Origin: JBGSMX01 sp963790405
Lineage (GTDB): Bacteria; Actinomycetota; Coriobacteriia; Anaerosomatales; JAGXFU01
NCBI GenBank assembly: GCA_963790405.1
Contig: CAWBOJ010000007.1
Location: 1-64,000, forward strand
Reading direction: 5' to 3'
Length of the DNA: 64,000 nt
The first letter of the stretch is position 1. Each line of letters starts with the position of its first letter. The translations under genes were made by a program, and so were the position numbers. The notes under the pieces were generated by a model, which saw only the letters and a program-made list of their open reading frames with translations, did not search any database and was not told the DNA's origin. This document shows positions 54,601 through 63,312 of this stretch, piece by piece.

Positions 54601-55758
54601 TCAGGCCCTGTGGGCCGACAGGGACGTGTCCTTCACGAACGGCGGCTTGACCACCTTCGCCGACACGGTCTTCTTGCGGATCGTCACTTCCAAGTCCGTA
54701 CCCGGTTGCGCCAGGTCCGTCGGAACATACGCAGTCGCAATACCATGCTGAAGTGTCGGCGAGAACGTGCCGCTTGCCACCTTACCCACCTCGGTGCCGT
54801 CGTGCAACACGGCATGTCCGGGCCGAGGAATGCCCGCCTCGAGCGCAAGCCCCACCAGACGACGCGTCGGCCCCTCCTCACGCACCCGCAAGATGGCTTC
54901 TTTGCCGGTGAAGTGATCCTTGGCAAGATCTACAATCCAGCCCAGTCCTGCAGAGACAGGATCGACTCCGCGGTCCATTTCCGCCCCGTGAAGCGCATAT
55001 CCCATCTCAAGACGAAGGGTATCCCGAGCACCAAGACCACACGGGGTGACCTCGGGAAATGACAGAATCGCGCGCCACAGCTGTGTCACCAAAGAAGAGT
55101 GCGTCATGAGTTCCACGCCATCCTCTCCCGTGTAGCCCGTGCGCGACACGAGCACGGGTACCGTGTCCAGGACGGCCTCGGCTATTCCGAAGCGTGGAGG
55201 AAGTTCGAATCCCGCACCGGCAAGTTCCATGACAACATCGATTGCGCGGGGGCCCTGCAATGCGATGAGTGCGGTGCGTTCGGATTCGTCGACGAGCTCG
55301 ACAATCCCATCACCGGGGCATGCTTCTGAGCGCACACCCTCGGCAACCGTCACCCCGCTCGGACATCGATCCTTCATCCAATCCAGATCGGTCTGGCGGT
55401 TGGCCGCATTCGCGATGATCAAGTACTCAAGATCGCCCGTGTGATACACGATCAGATCGTCGATGATGCCTCCGTCGTCATCACACAGCAAGGTGTACTG
55501 AGCCGAACCCAGATCGGCAAGCTTACCCAGATCATTCGTGAGCAACGACTGCAGGAACTCAAAGGAGCCGAATCCGAACACGCGGAACTCCGCCATGTGA
55601 CAGATGTCGAATACTCCTGCCGAGAAGCGAACGGCCTTGTGTTCCTCGATAATCCCCGTGTATTGGACCGGCATCTCATAGCCGGCGAAGGGCACCATAC
55701 GTCCACCAAGCGCAAGATGCTCCTCGTACAACGGTGTCCGCTTCAGGCTCGAGTTCAT
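54601..55758 (-). CDS. gcvT: Aminomethyltransferase GcvT
   Basis: This tetrahydrofolate-dependent T-protein releases ammonia and forms methylene-THF. The protein is 385 residues from the ATG at 55758, beginning MNSSLKRTPLYEEHLALGGRMVPFAGYEMPVQY. Further motifs are GVFDICHMAEFRV and LGARDTLRLEMGYALHG. GAGGAG lies about 9 bases upstream; a TTG six bases earlier is an alternative. Only 44 bases separate it from dacF, so there is no room for a glycine riboswitch there. Confidence 0.96.
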   Translation of the reverse strand: MNSSLKRTPLYEEHLALGGRMVPFAGYEMPVQYTGIIEEHKAVRFSAGVFDICHMAEFRVFGFGSFEFLQSLLTNDLGKLADLGSAQYTLLCDDDGGIIDDLIVYHTGDLEYLIIANAANRQTDLDWMKDRCPSGVTVAEGVRSEACPGDGIVELVDESERTALIALQGPRAIDVVMELAGAGFELPPRFGIAEAVLDTVPVLVSRTGYTGEDGVELMTHSSLVTQLWRAILSFPEVTPCGLGARDTLRLEMGYALHGAEMDRGVDPVSAGLGWIVDLAKDHFTGKEAILRVREEGPTRRLVGLALEAGIPRPGHAVLHDGTEVGKVASGTFSPTLQHGIATAYVPTDLAQPGTDLEVTIRKKTVSAKVVKPPFVKDTSLSAHRA

Positions 55759-55802
55759 TGGCAAAGCTCCTCTGTCTCATCTATGCATTCACGGTCACCA
55801 GA

Positions 55803-57095
55803 TCAAGCAGGTGCTGCGACCGCAGCCGGCTCGCCGAAGATCACCCGCCATGCACGCCGAACGGCAATCCAAATCTTCTCAAGGAAGCCGGGCTCAGGCA
55901 CCGTTTCACCGGCGACGATCGGCTCTTGCGCCAGCAGCCGCTCACCCTGGGCAATCGACAGCGTACCAATCCGTTGGCCCGTTGCGACCGGCGCCCTTAC
56001 CTCGGGCTCCAGCGTGATCTCGCGAGTGAGTTCACCGTCCAGGTCGAACACGGGGGCCACGACATCGGTGGTTATCAGAGCAGTCACGTCAATATCGAGG
56101 TAGTCCGCCACCGGGACGAGACCCATGGTGTCGTCCGCACTCGCCAAACGACGCAGACCGTAGTGCTCGAAGCCCCAGTCGAGTAGCTCCTCGGCTTGGA
56201 CGAAGCGCGACATCTCACTGTCGGCTCCAAGAACGACCGCCGTGAGTCCGACACCTGCCCGCTCGGCAGAGGCGACCAAACAGTATCCCGCATCGTTGGT
56301 CCACCCTGTCTTCACGCCCGTAGCTCCTTTGTAGCGGCCGATCAGGTAGTTCGAATTCTCGACGGTCCTGGTGTCGCGTGCTGTTTGCACGGTAGCAGTT
56401 GGCTGCGCCACGATTTGAGCAAATGTGGCGTTCCCCATCGCATAGCGAGATAGCACGGCCAAATCGCGGGCCGACGTATGGTGTCCCTGCTCATCAAGAC
56501 CGTGAGCATTCGTGTAGTTGGTGTTGTCCAACCCGAGCTGCTTGGCCTTCTCATTCATCATGCGAACGAAGTCCGGCTCGGTGCCTGCAACATGTTCGGC
56601 CAAGGCCACGGCCGCCTCGTTGCCCGACTTCACGAGAAGTGCCTCCAACATCTCGGACACGCTCGCCACGTCACCTGCACGCAATCCGGCCGCCGACTCA
56701 CCTACCGAGATCGCAGACGAAGACACGCTGACGGACTCGTCCAAACTCGCGTTCTCCAGAACCACGACGGCCGTCATGATCTTCGTCGTGCTTGCCATGG
56801 AGTGCGGAAGGTCTGCGTCGCGAGCCCACAGCTCCCGCCCGTCATCGGTGACAAGGATTCCAACCGCCATCCCTACCGACGGAACCTGCTGTGCAGCCTC
56901 AGCCGTGTCTTCTACAGGAATCCCGCCAACCGAATCTACAGCCCACGCACTGGCAAAACCACAGGTCAGGGCAACGAGTATCGCAGCCAGAAGCAACCCT
57001 ACCGCCACACCCTGACCCGATTCGTGACCCGCTCGAGCAAAGCGACAGTGATGCTGGACACGTACGTTGTGTGTGGATCCATGCCGTGGTTTCAT
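55803..57095 (-). CDS. D-alanyl-D-alanine carboxypeptidase (penicillin-binding protein, DacF/PBP5-like)
   Basis: This secreted serine peptidase trims peptidoglycan pentapeptides. The three active-site motifs are SxxK in MASTTKIM, SxN in VKSGNEA and KTG in GVKTGWT. An N-terminal hydrophobic segment (about 30-50) acts as signal or anchor, and a C-terminal PBP5_C-like beta domain and amphipathic tail (FLEKIWIAVRRAWRVIFG) follow. The 430-residue frame is intact. It lies upstream of gcvT on the same strand and is divergent from the pilin gene. Confidence 0.94.
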   Translation of the reverse strand: MKPRHGSTHNVRVQHHCRFARAGHESGQGVAVGLLLAAILVALTCGFASAWAVDSVGGIPVEDTAEAAQQVPSVGMAVGILVTDDGRELWARDADLPHSMASTTKIMTAVVVLENASLDESVSVSSSAISVGESAAGLRAGDVASVSEMLEALLVKSGNEAAVALAEHVAGTEPDFVRMMNEKAKQLGLDNTNYTNAHGLDEQGHHTSARDLAVLSRYAMGNATFAQIVAQPTATVQTARDTRTVENSNYLIGRYKGATGVKTGWTNDAGYCLVASAERAGVGLTAVVLGADSEMSRFVQAEELLDWGFEHYGLRRLASADDTMGLVPVADYLDIDVTALITTDVVAPVFDLDGELTREITLEPEVRAPVATGQRIGTLSIAQGERLLAQEPIVAGETVPEPGFLEKIWIAVRRAWRVIFGEPAAVAAPA

Positions 57096-57182
57096 GCTTG
57101 TTCCTGGAACTGCCGATGTATGTCAGAGTGGGCGTGGACAAGTGAAGCATAGCAGTGCCTATGGCGCCAGGGAGGCAGCGCT

Positions 57183-57512
57183 GTGAACCGTTCGGGGACC
57201 GACAACGGATTCAACCTTGTTGAGCTCATGCTTGTTGTTGCAATCATGGGTATCATCGTGTCAATTGCCATTGCAACTTACTCGTTCTCGATTTCGCACG
57301 CGCGAAGCATAGCCTGTCATTCAAACCAGCGCATACTCACCGATGCTGCATCGGTCTATCTCGCCAACGAGGGGCATCCTCCAGCTGACATCGAAGACCT
57401 ACGCCCCTACGCAAACACGTTCGACACTGTGATCACATGCCCGTCTGACCATGCTGTCCTGCTCGAGTGGGACGCAGACGAAGAGGAGGTCGTGTGCCCG
57501 CTGCATCCCTGA
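57183..57512 (+). CDS. Type IV pilin-like (minor pseudopilin) protein
   Basis: This 109-residue protein has a short 9-residue leader ending in Gly and a class III cleavage site G-FNLVELM, with Glu at mature position 5. A hydrophobic N-terminal helix (LMLVVAIMGIIVSIAIATYSF) follows. The C-terminal domain is small, with two CP motifs (ITCPSD and VVCPLHP) that could form a disulfide. The GTG start follows AGGGAGG. No pilus assembly genes are adjacent. It may belong to a pilus or secretion machine encoded elsewhere. It precedes the GGDEF-like gene by 34 bases. Confidence 0.85.
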   Translation: MNRSGTDNGFNLVELMLVVAIMGIIVSIAIATYSFSISHARSIACHSNQRILTDAASVYLANEGHPPADIEDLRPYANTFDTVITCPSDHAVLLEWDADEEEVVCPLHP

Positions 57513-57546
57513 TATGCGCACGACCCACGACGCACAAGGAGGGCCG

Positions 57547-58377
57547 ATGAAGTACTCGCGCTTCGAAGCGCTCGTGCTCGCTGTCGGATTGGCTGCAGTC
57601 GCGGGGAGCATGTTCTTCGGTTTCGGCGGAACATTCATTGCCGAGGAGGTCATCGCTCAGCTGCTTCTGCTCGGCGTGCTCTTCGGAGCCGTGCACTGGG
57701 GCCGCCCCGGAGGATTCATCGCCGCTCTCATCGCTTCTGGCGGCTACATCGTGCTGCGAATCCCACTCGTGATCGGCGAGCGCGGACTCACCGCCGAGAT
57801 CACATCGCTCGTTGTCATTCGAGTGGTGACCTATGGATTGATCGGCATCGTTGGCGGAGAGCTCGCCTCACGCATTAAGTACGTCTTTGCCAGACTCGAG
57901 AGCAACTCGGGCGTTGACGAATGGACTGGCATCTTCAACCAGCGACTGATTGTCCGTGCAATCGAAACGGCATGCGGACAACACGCCCGCTACGACACTC
58001 CGTGCTCGGTTGTCATCATCACGCTGTCTCCTCACCTCACGTCGGACCTGCGTGCGTCAAAGCAGCGCGCAATCATCCGTGGAGTCGCGAACCACCTGCG
58101 AGCAGACATCAGGCTTGTCGACGAAGCTGGGCGTCTTGACGACGGCCGCTTCCTGATAGTCCTGCCGCACACGGGTCAGGCAGGCGGTCTGGTGGTCGCC
58201 GAGAGGTTGCGCAAGGGTGTATGTGACGCACTCGGCGCCAAGCAGGATTCGGTAGACGTCCGAACTCTCAGCACACCTGAAGATGCTGACGAACTCAACG
58301 CGCTCAGAGACGCACTCGCCGTAGACACCCTAGAGATCGACTCACGTGCTCGCGCGGCTCAGGAGTCCCGTTCGTAG
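57547..58377 (+). CDS. Membrane protein with degenerate GGDEF domain
   Basis: The N-terminus has four or five membrane helices (about residues 8-115). A diguanylate-cyclase-like domain follows, recognised by VDEWTGIFNQR (normally D-x-LT-GL-x-NRR) and RLDDGRFLIVLPHT, where the catalytic GGDEF is replaced by LDDGR. It is therefore unlikely to make c-di-GMP and may bind nucleotides or proteins. It starts after AAGGAGGG with a 276-residue frame and overlaps the convergent ACT gene by 19 bases. It is probably co-transcribed with the pilin gene. Confidence 0.82.
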   Translation: MKYSRFEALVLAVGLAAVAGSMFFGFGGTFIAEEVIAQLLLLGVLFGAVHWGRPGGFIAALIASGGYIVLRIPLVIGERGLTAEITSLVVIRVVTYGLIGIVGGELASRIKYVFARLESNSGVDEWTGIFNQRLIVRAIETACGQHARYDTPCSVVIITLSPHLTSDLRASKQRAIIRGVANHLRADIRLVDEAGRLDDGRFLIVLPHTGQAGGLVVAERLRKGVCDALGAKQDSVDVRTLSTPEDADELNALRDALAVDTLEIDSRARAAQESRS

Positions 58378-58796
58378 AGCTTGTCAGCCCCGATCACGCG
58401 AATCCCGGCATCCGCAAGTACCTCAGCCGCGCGTTGATCGTCTACCTTCAGGATGTCCACAGCCGCGTCAGCTCCAGGCTCGACGAAGGCGTACGCATAT
58501 TCCACGTTCACCGAGGCGGCGCCCAGGGTCTCCAGAACGTCCGCCAGCCCACCCGGACGGTCAGGAATCTCCACAGCTATGACATTGGTCACAGACACCC
58601 CGTAGCCCGCTGCATCCAGGCGGTTCTTCGCAGCCTGCGGCTGGTCACAGATGATCCGAACGACGCCAAACTCCGCGGTATCGGCAATCATGAGCGCACG
58701 CATGTTGATACCGGCGTCCGCGAGACTACGCGCCATCTGAGCGAGGTGTCCGGGCTTGTTCTCGAGAAAGACTGAGAGCTGTTCAATGGTCTGCAT
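58359..58796 (-). CDS. Tandem ACT-domain protein, copy 2
   Basis: This 145-residue protein has two ACT domains, beginning MQTIEQLSVFLENKPGHLAQM and, in the second half, VIAVEIPDRPGGLADVLETL. It is a paralogue of the ACT protein at 40.9-41.3 kb, which is also in a paaK-containing run. The ATG at 58796 follows GGAGGGGAG. It lies 13 bases after the paaK stop, so the pair is an operon. Amino-acid or aryl-acid sensing is inferred from the domain. Confidence 0.86.
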   Translation of the reverse strand: MQTIEQLSVFLENKPGHLAQMARSLADAGINMRALMIADTAEFGVVRIICDQPQAAKNRLDAAGYGVSVTNVIAVEIPDRPGGLADVLETLGAASVNVEYAYAFVEPGADAAVDILKVDDQRAAEVLADAGIRVIGADKLYERDS

Positions 58797-58809
58797 GTGT
58801 ACTCCCCTC

Positions 58810-60102
58810 CTACTCGTCGCGTAGATCGACGACGCGCTTGGCTTTGCCTTGGCTGCGTTCGATGGACTTCGGCTCCACGAGTTTGACGGCGATTGAGATC
58901 GCCAGCGCGGACTGTATCTCGGCCTTGACTGCGTTCTGAAGTCGTTCGAGTTCACGAATCTCGTCGAAGTTGGTGTCTGGAGCCACTTCGACGTTCACCT
59001 CAACGGTATCCATCGAGCCCTTCTTGCGTAGTACGACCTGATAGTGCGGCGCTACGCCGGGTATACCAGTCAGAACCTGTTCGATCTGGCTGGGGAAGAC
59101 GTTCACGCCTCGGACGATGATCATGTCATCGGAGCGCCCGGTCACACGCTCCATGCGGCGGAACGTGCGCCCACACGAGCATTCGCCGGGAATCACCCGT
59201 GAGATGTCGCGCGTGCGATACCTGATGACCGGTATGCCCTCTTTGGTGAGTGTGGTGAAGACGACCTCGCCGGTTTCTCCGTCAGGAAGCGGCTGCAGTG
59301 TTTCGGGGTCGACGATCTCAATCAGGAAATGATCCTCGTTGACGTGCAGCCCGTATTGACACTCGCATTCTGAAGCGACCCCTGGGCCGAGCACCTCAGA
59401 CAATCCGTAGATATCGAGGGCTTTGACACCAAGCAACTCCTCGACCTGCGTGCGCATGTTCTCGCTCCACGGCTCGGCGCCGAACACTCCTGCCTTGAGC
59501 GGGAGCGAGTGGATGTCGACGCCCATCTCTGCGGCCGTTTCGGCGATAAGAAGGGCATAACTCGGCGTACAGGCAAGAATCGTCGTCCCGAAGTCCTGAA
59601 GGACCTGGACCTGACGCTTGGTGTTGCCCCCGGATATGGGAATCGTCACTGCCCCGAGACGTTCCGAGCCATAGTGGACCCCCAGACCTCCGGTGAACAG
59701 GCCGTATCCGTACGTGACCTGAACGATATCGTCAGCCGTCGCACCTGCACACGCCAAAGTGCGAGCCATCAGATCGGACCACATGTCGATGTCGTTGGCC
59801 GTATATCCGACCACTGTGATCTGACCGGTTGTGCCCGAAGAAGAATGCACGCGCACGATATCGCTTAGGGGCGCAGCGAACATGTTGTAGGGATAGCCGG
59901 CGCGCAGGTCGTCTTTCAAAGTGAACGGATAGGCGCCGAGATCGGCGAGACTCTCAATAGCGGGAGACACGCCTGCCTCGTCGAACGCGGTCCGGTAGAA
60001 GTCGACATTGTCGTAGACGCGGTGCAGAACGTTCCGCAGCCGCTCAAGCTGCAGCTTCTCCAGCTCGGGTCGTGGCATCGCCTCGTACTCGGGCTGATAC
60101 AT
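58810..60102 (-). CDS. Phenylacetate-CoA ligase family protein, copy 2
   Basis: This intact 430-residue AMP-forming ligase of the PaaK family has SSSGTTGQITVVGYT, YGYGLFTGGLGVHYG, DIYGLSEVLGPG and GRSDDMIIVRGVNVFPSQIE. A cysteine-rich segment (SECECQYG, ECSCGR) is shared with copy 1. It would activate phenylacetate or related acids with ATP and CoA. The ATG at 60102 follows GGGGAGAGGGG; the longer open frame upstream runs back into the VanW gene and was rejected. It is followed by ACT copy 2. Confidence 0.93.
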   Translation of the reverse strand: MYQPEYEAMPRPELEKLQLERLRNVLHRVYDNVDFYRTAFDEAGVSPAIESLADLGAYPFTLKDDLRAGYPYNMFAAPLSDIVRVHSSSGTTGQITVVGYTANDIDMWSDLMARTLACAGATADDIVQVTYGYGLFTGGLGVHYGSERLGAVTIPISGGNTKRQVQVLQDFGTTILACTPSYALLIAETAAEMGVDIHSLPLKAGVFGAEPWSENMRTQVEELLGVKALDIYGLSEVLGPGVASECECQYGLHVNEDHFLIEIVDPETLQPLPDGETGEVVFTTLTKEGIPVIRYRTRDISRVIPGECSCGRTFRRMERVTGRSDDMIIVRGVNVFPSQIEQVLTGIPGVAPHYQVVLRKKGSMDTVEVNVEVAPDTNFDEIRELERLQNAVKAEIQSALAISIAVKLVEPKSIERSQGKAKRVVDLRDE

Positions 60103-60130
60103 CCCCTCACCCCTCTCCCCGCGACAGCCC

Positions 60131-62170
60131 CTAGGGTTGGGGCGCCGGTGTCGCGCTTGCCTCGGTCGCAACAGGCATGGTCCCGACCCTTAGTACCTGG
60201 GTCTTCGTCTTGTAGATCGACGTGAACTTGTCCTCTCGCAGAAGAGAACCGTTCTGGTAGACCTTGCGAGTGACAACTATCTTACGCCCATTCACGCCTG
60301 AGTCCTCAACGACCTGAGAGCCCTCGGGCATGGTGGGATCTTCCACCTCTTCGACCGGGAATGCCACGATGTCGTAGAACGCACCTGTCGTAGCTTTGAC
60401 CTCATATCCCGGGTCAGTGCCGTAGATGCTGATGGTGAGCGAACTGTTCGAATACCCGGTCGCTACCAGCACGTAGTTCGGCGTGTCGTTCTTGAACTTG
60501 AAGTCGGGACCCCCCCACGACACAGTCGCGTCACGACCGGCCGGGTAGTGCGAGATATAGAACGAGTGGTTCTTGCGTTCAACAACCGGTAGTCCGGACT
60601 CAAACACCGAGTTGAATATCGTAGTGCCGACCTGACAGATTCCGCCTCCGAGCTGCGGCACCAGCTTGCCATTGACGATTGCCGGTGCTTCCTGATAGCC
60701 CTTCTCGGCAGTGCGTGGCCCGATTGTCTCGTTGAATGAGAACGTCCCACCGGGCGCGACCAAAGCGCCATCGAGCGCATCTGCAAGCGTGTGGATGTTG
60801 TTGACGCGCGGCGCGTTGCCGGACTCATACGTAGTCGTGTATGTCGAAATCCGCTCCTTGATGCCCATCGCTTGAGCATCCTCGGTCGTGATATCGGGCT
60901 CCACCCGCTGGGTGCGAAGCGTCACCGAACGCTCTCCGTCCCCCAGCAGCACGGTCGTCAGCTCTACCGCCAGCGCCCCGATATCCGGACCAACGCCATC
61001 TTGGGAAGGAATGATCGACACTTGCCCGCCACCGGCCTTGAAACGCGCGTTCTCTGCGGGGCGACCAGCGGTCCCAACGCGTGGGGTCACCGTTCCCGAC
61101 GCCTTCGTGGGGTCGATGAACGCCTCAAGGGCCATTTTCGTGACGCCGGGTACAGAGGTAGCCGAAACCGACTCTTCCTCCCCGCTCACGGTCTCGGGCT
61201 CCCCCGCCAGGTCAAGCGCAGCACTGCTCTCGACACTCTCGGGCGTCACGGTTCGAAACGCGATCCAGCCCGCAATCTCTTGAGCCTGAAACTCCCACGA
61301 GTCTCCCTCGTAGGTGACAGTGACAGGTCCGGACATCATCGTCCGGGCATCCTGGGCAGCACGCTCTGCGTCCTCATCGGTCACCTGAACCGGGACGAAT
61401 TCGGCTGCGACATCGACTGTTCGGTCGGTCTCGGCGAAGGCGGAAAGCATGTCCACCGCGACCTCGTCACGACGCACAGCAAGTCCCAATTCTGAGGGAT
61501 CCACTCTTGCTTCAGTGCCTTCAATCACGACCGAGGCGTCTTTCGGAGCCCGATCCACGGATGTCCCGACCTCATCGACCACAGCGCTTACCAGGTCCGC
61601 ATCACCGGCCACTGCAGCGGGTAGGTTCACCTCGGCAAACCAAGCCGAAAGCCGCTCGCCTGCGGCGACCCAGAATCCCCCGGAGCGACCCACTTCGAAT
61701 GCAGCATCAACGGCTGTCGTAGTCAGCAAAGACGCCGCGACCTGCGTGGCCTCAACTGACCACTGCTGCTCATCTAGCCTGAGCACGACGGGCTCGTCGA
61801 GTCGTGGTCCGAGCTCCTCGGCAAGACGCTCCTCTGCGCGCTCTCGCGTCAGACCGCCCAACCCTACGCCGCCCACCGCGACTCCCGGGTGAATCCGTCC
61901 GACGCTCGCAGCAGCTTCGACCACGAGCGCAACCACGAGAAGCGCGATGATGGCCGACGGAATCCCGACCGCCCAACGCTGCCAGACAGGAAGCTCACGC
62001 AGCCACTTCCGGAACGCCTTGAGGCCGTGTGGTTTCGAGCGGTTCGCCCGTCGCTCGGCCCACTCGCCCGCACTGAGTCGCGGCCCGTCTAGATCGACTT
62101 GTGGGACCGACCCGGAGAAGGCATCGCTCCCGTCATTCGGTATGGATTCTATGTCGTTCTCTTCGCTCAC
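60131..62170 (-). CDS. VanW-family envelope protein with G5 domain
   Basis: This 679-residue protein has a cytoplasmic N-terminus, one membrane helix (about 64-88) and two PG-binding_4-like repeats of about 100 residues each. A VanW domain covers about residues 430-560, with APGGTFSFNETIGPRTAEKGY and QLGGGICQVGTTIFN, and a C-terminal G5-like domain covers about 575-660. Such proteins sit in the cell envelope and are thought to bind peptidoglycan; no enzyme activity is proven. The GTG start follows AAGGA. The frame is intact. Confidence 0.88.
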   Translation of the reverse strand: MSEENDIESIPNDGSDAFSGSVPQVDLDGPRLSAGEWAERRANRSKPHGLKAFRKWLRELPVWQRWAVGIPSAIIALLVVALVVEAAASVGRIHPGVAVGGVGLGGLTRERAEERLAEELGPRLDEPVVLRLDEQQWSVEATQVAASLLTTTAVDAAFEVGRSGGFWVAAGERLSAWFAEVNLPAAVAGDADLVSAVVDEVGTSVDRAPKDASVVIEGTEARVDPSELGLAVRRDEVAVDMLSAFAETDRTVDVAAEFVPVQVTDEDAERAAQDARTMMSGPVTVTYEGDSWEFQAQEIAGWIAFRTVTPESVESSAALDLAGEPETVSGEEESVSATSVPGVTKMALEAFIDPTKASGTVTPRVGTAGRPAENARFKAGGGQVSIIPSQDGVGPDIGALAVELTTVLLGDGERSVTLRTQRVEPDITTEDAQAMGIKERISTYTTTYESGNAPRVNNIHTLADALDGALVAPGGTFSFNETIGPRTAEKGYQEAPAIVNGKLVPQLGGGICQVGTTIFNSVFESGLPVVERKNHSFYISHYPAGRDATVSWGGPDFKFKNDTPNYVLVATGYSNSSLTISIYGTDPGYEVKATTGAFYDIVAFPVEEVEDPTMPEGSQVVEDSGVNGRKIVVTRKVYQNGSLLREDKFTSIYKTKTQVLRVGTMPVATEASATPAPQP

Positions 62171-62178
62171 ATGTGTCC

Positions 62179-62967
62179 TTATTGTCCCGAAACCGGCTCT
62201 GCGAGGCGGAAACTCTCCGTCTTGGCTGCCGGCACTGTCACTTCATCCACTTCTTCGATCTCCACGCTCACGCCGGGAAACGTCGACAGAGTGGCGTTCA
62301 AGCCGCCGGGAAGCGTCAGGGCCTGGGCGAGACCGGATGGATCACCGATCGCCTTCACCTCGAAATCCCTGCTCAGCAGAACGCCATCCAATTCGATGCG
62401 TGTCCCTTCTCCCGAGAAACCGGAGCGGGCGACAACCCGATTGTCGTTGACCGCGATCGCCTCGGCACCTCCTGATCGGAGTTCGTTCACCAGCGCAACG
62501 AAATCCTGGGGAAGCAGCACCCGCTCCTCGTCCTTGACATGCACGATGACACCCGGACCCACCGCAGACTCCAATCCGGCGATCACCCGGAGCGCTTTGA
62601 GTTCCTTGGCTGCTTCGTTCAGTACCTCACTTCGATCCTGCGTCTCTTGTTCTGCCGAGAGTATCCGGATCTCAAGAGCCATGATCTCGTTGCGTATCCC
62701 CGTGTTCTCGGCAGTCAACTCCTGGATGATGATCGCAAGATTCTGATCGGACTGCCGATCTAGAGAACTCTCGAAGCTCGCATTGCCGCGCCACTGAGCA
62801 ACCAGCAAGAAGCCGACCAGGAGCAACCCGGCCGCGAGAGTCGCCAGAAGTCGCGCCTCGTGGAAGCTGCGCTCCACTGCCTTCTCGCCCGCGACGAGAC
62901 TCCGGATAGACGCATCCTTGAGATGAACCAGCGTCTCACGTGGCTTCTTGGGTGCGGTCGAACCCAC
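62179..62967 (-). CDS. DUF881 family membrane protein, copy A
   Basis: This 262-residue protein has a single membrane helix (about 42-60), a coiled coil (about 70-115) and a DUF881 domain with AVGPGVIVHVKD, LVNELRSGGAEAIAVNDNRVV and GLNATLSTFPGVSVEI. DUF881 proteins flank the small basic protein gene in many Gram-positive bacteria, near division or cell-wall genes, and their function is unknown. The GTG start abuts the SBP stop. The gene is 8 bases upstream of the VanW gene on the same strand. Confidence 0.9.
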   Translation of the reverse strand: MGSTAPKKPRETLVHLKDASIRSLVAGEKAVERSFHEARLLATLAAGLLLVGFLLVAQWRGNASFESSLDRQSDQNLAIIIQELTAENTGIRNEIMALEIRILSAEQETQDRSEVLNEAAKELKALRVIAGLESAVGPGVIVHVKDEERVLLPQDFVALVNELRSGGAEAIAVNDNRVVARSGFSGEGTRIELDGVLLSRDFEVKAIGDPSGLAQALTLPGGLNATLSTFPGVSVEIEEVDEVTVPAAKTESFRLAEPVSGQ

Positions 62968-63312
62968 CTACTCCCACCCCCACCGGCTGAACATGAGGCC
63001 GCGTACCGTACCGAGGTTGTCGAACAGGCGGATTCCGAAGGCCACCACAGCGGCCAAGTACAACTCACGCACGCCAATCCGATCCCCGACGAATACGATG
63101 AACGCCGCCATCAGGGTATTTGTGATGAACCCGGAGACAAAAACCTTGTCGTCGAACGTGTGCTCGAGTGACGCACGCACCCCGCCCAAACATGAATCGA
63201 TGGCCGCCAGAACCGCCACACCAAGATACGTCAGCAAGGCCACCGGAATTGCGATGTTCGTGAGTAACCCGAGTGTTACGCCAAGAGCGAGCGCCAATAC
63301 GAGGACCATCAT
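62968..63312 (-). CDS. sbp: Small basic protein, DUF1290 (SBP family)
   Basis: This 114-residue membrane protein has about three helices: LVLALALGVTLGLLT with IPVALLTYLGVAVLAAID, ITNTLMAAFIVFVGDRIG and LYLAAVVAFGIRLFDN. The segment AAIDSCLGGVRASLEHTFDDKVFVSGF is the DUF1290 hallmark. It overlaps the upstream DUF881 gene by four bases and abuts the downstream one, the same trio as in Bacillus and mycobacteria. No biochemical function is known. Confidence 0.93.
   Translation of the reverse strand: MMVLVLALALGVTLGLLTNIAIPVALLTYLGVAVLAAIDSCLGGVRASLEHTFDDKVFVSGFITNTLMAAFIVFVGDRIGVRELYLAAVVAFGIRLFDNLGTVRGLMFSRWGWE

Noticed and set aside
55759..55802. Glycine riboswitch upstream of gcvT
   Set aside because: Only 44 bases separate gcvT from dacF, too short for the aptamer, and no such structure was seen.
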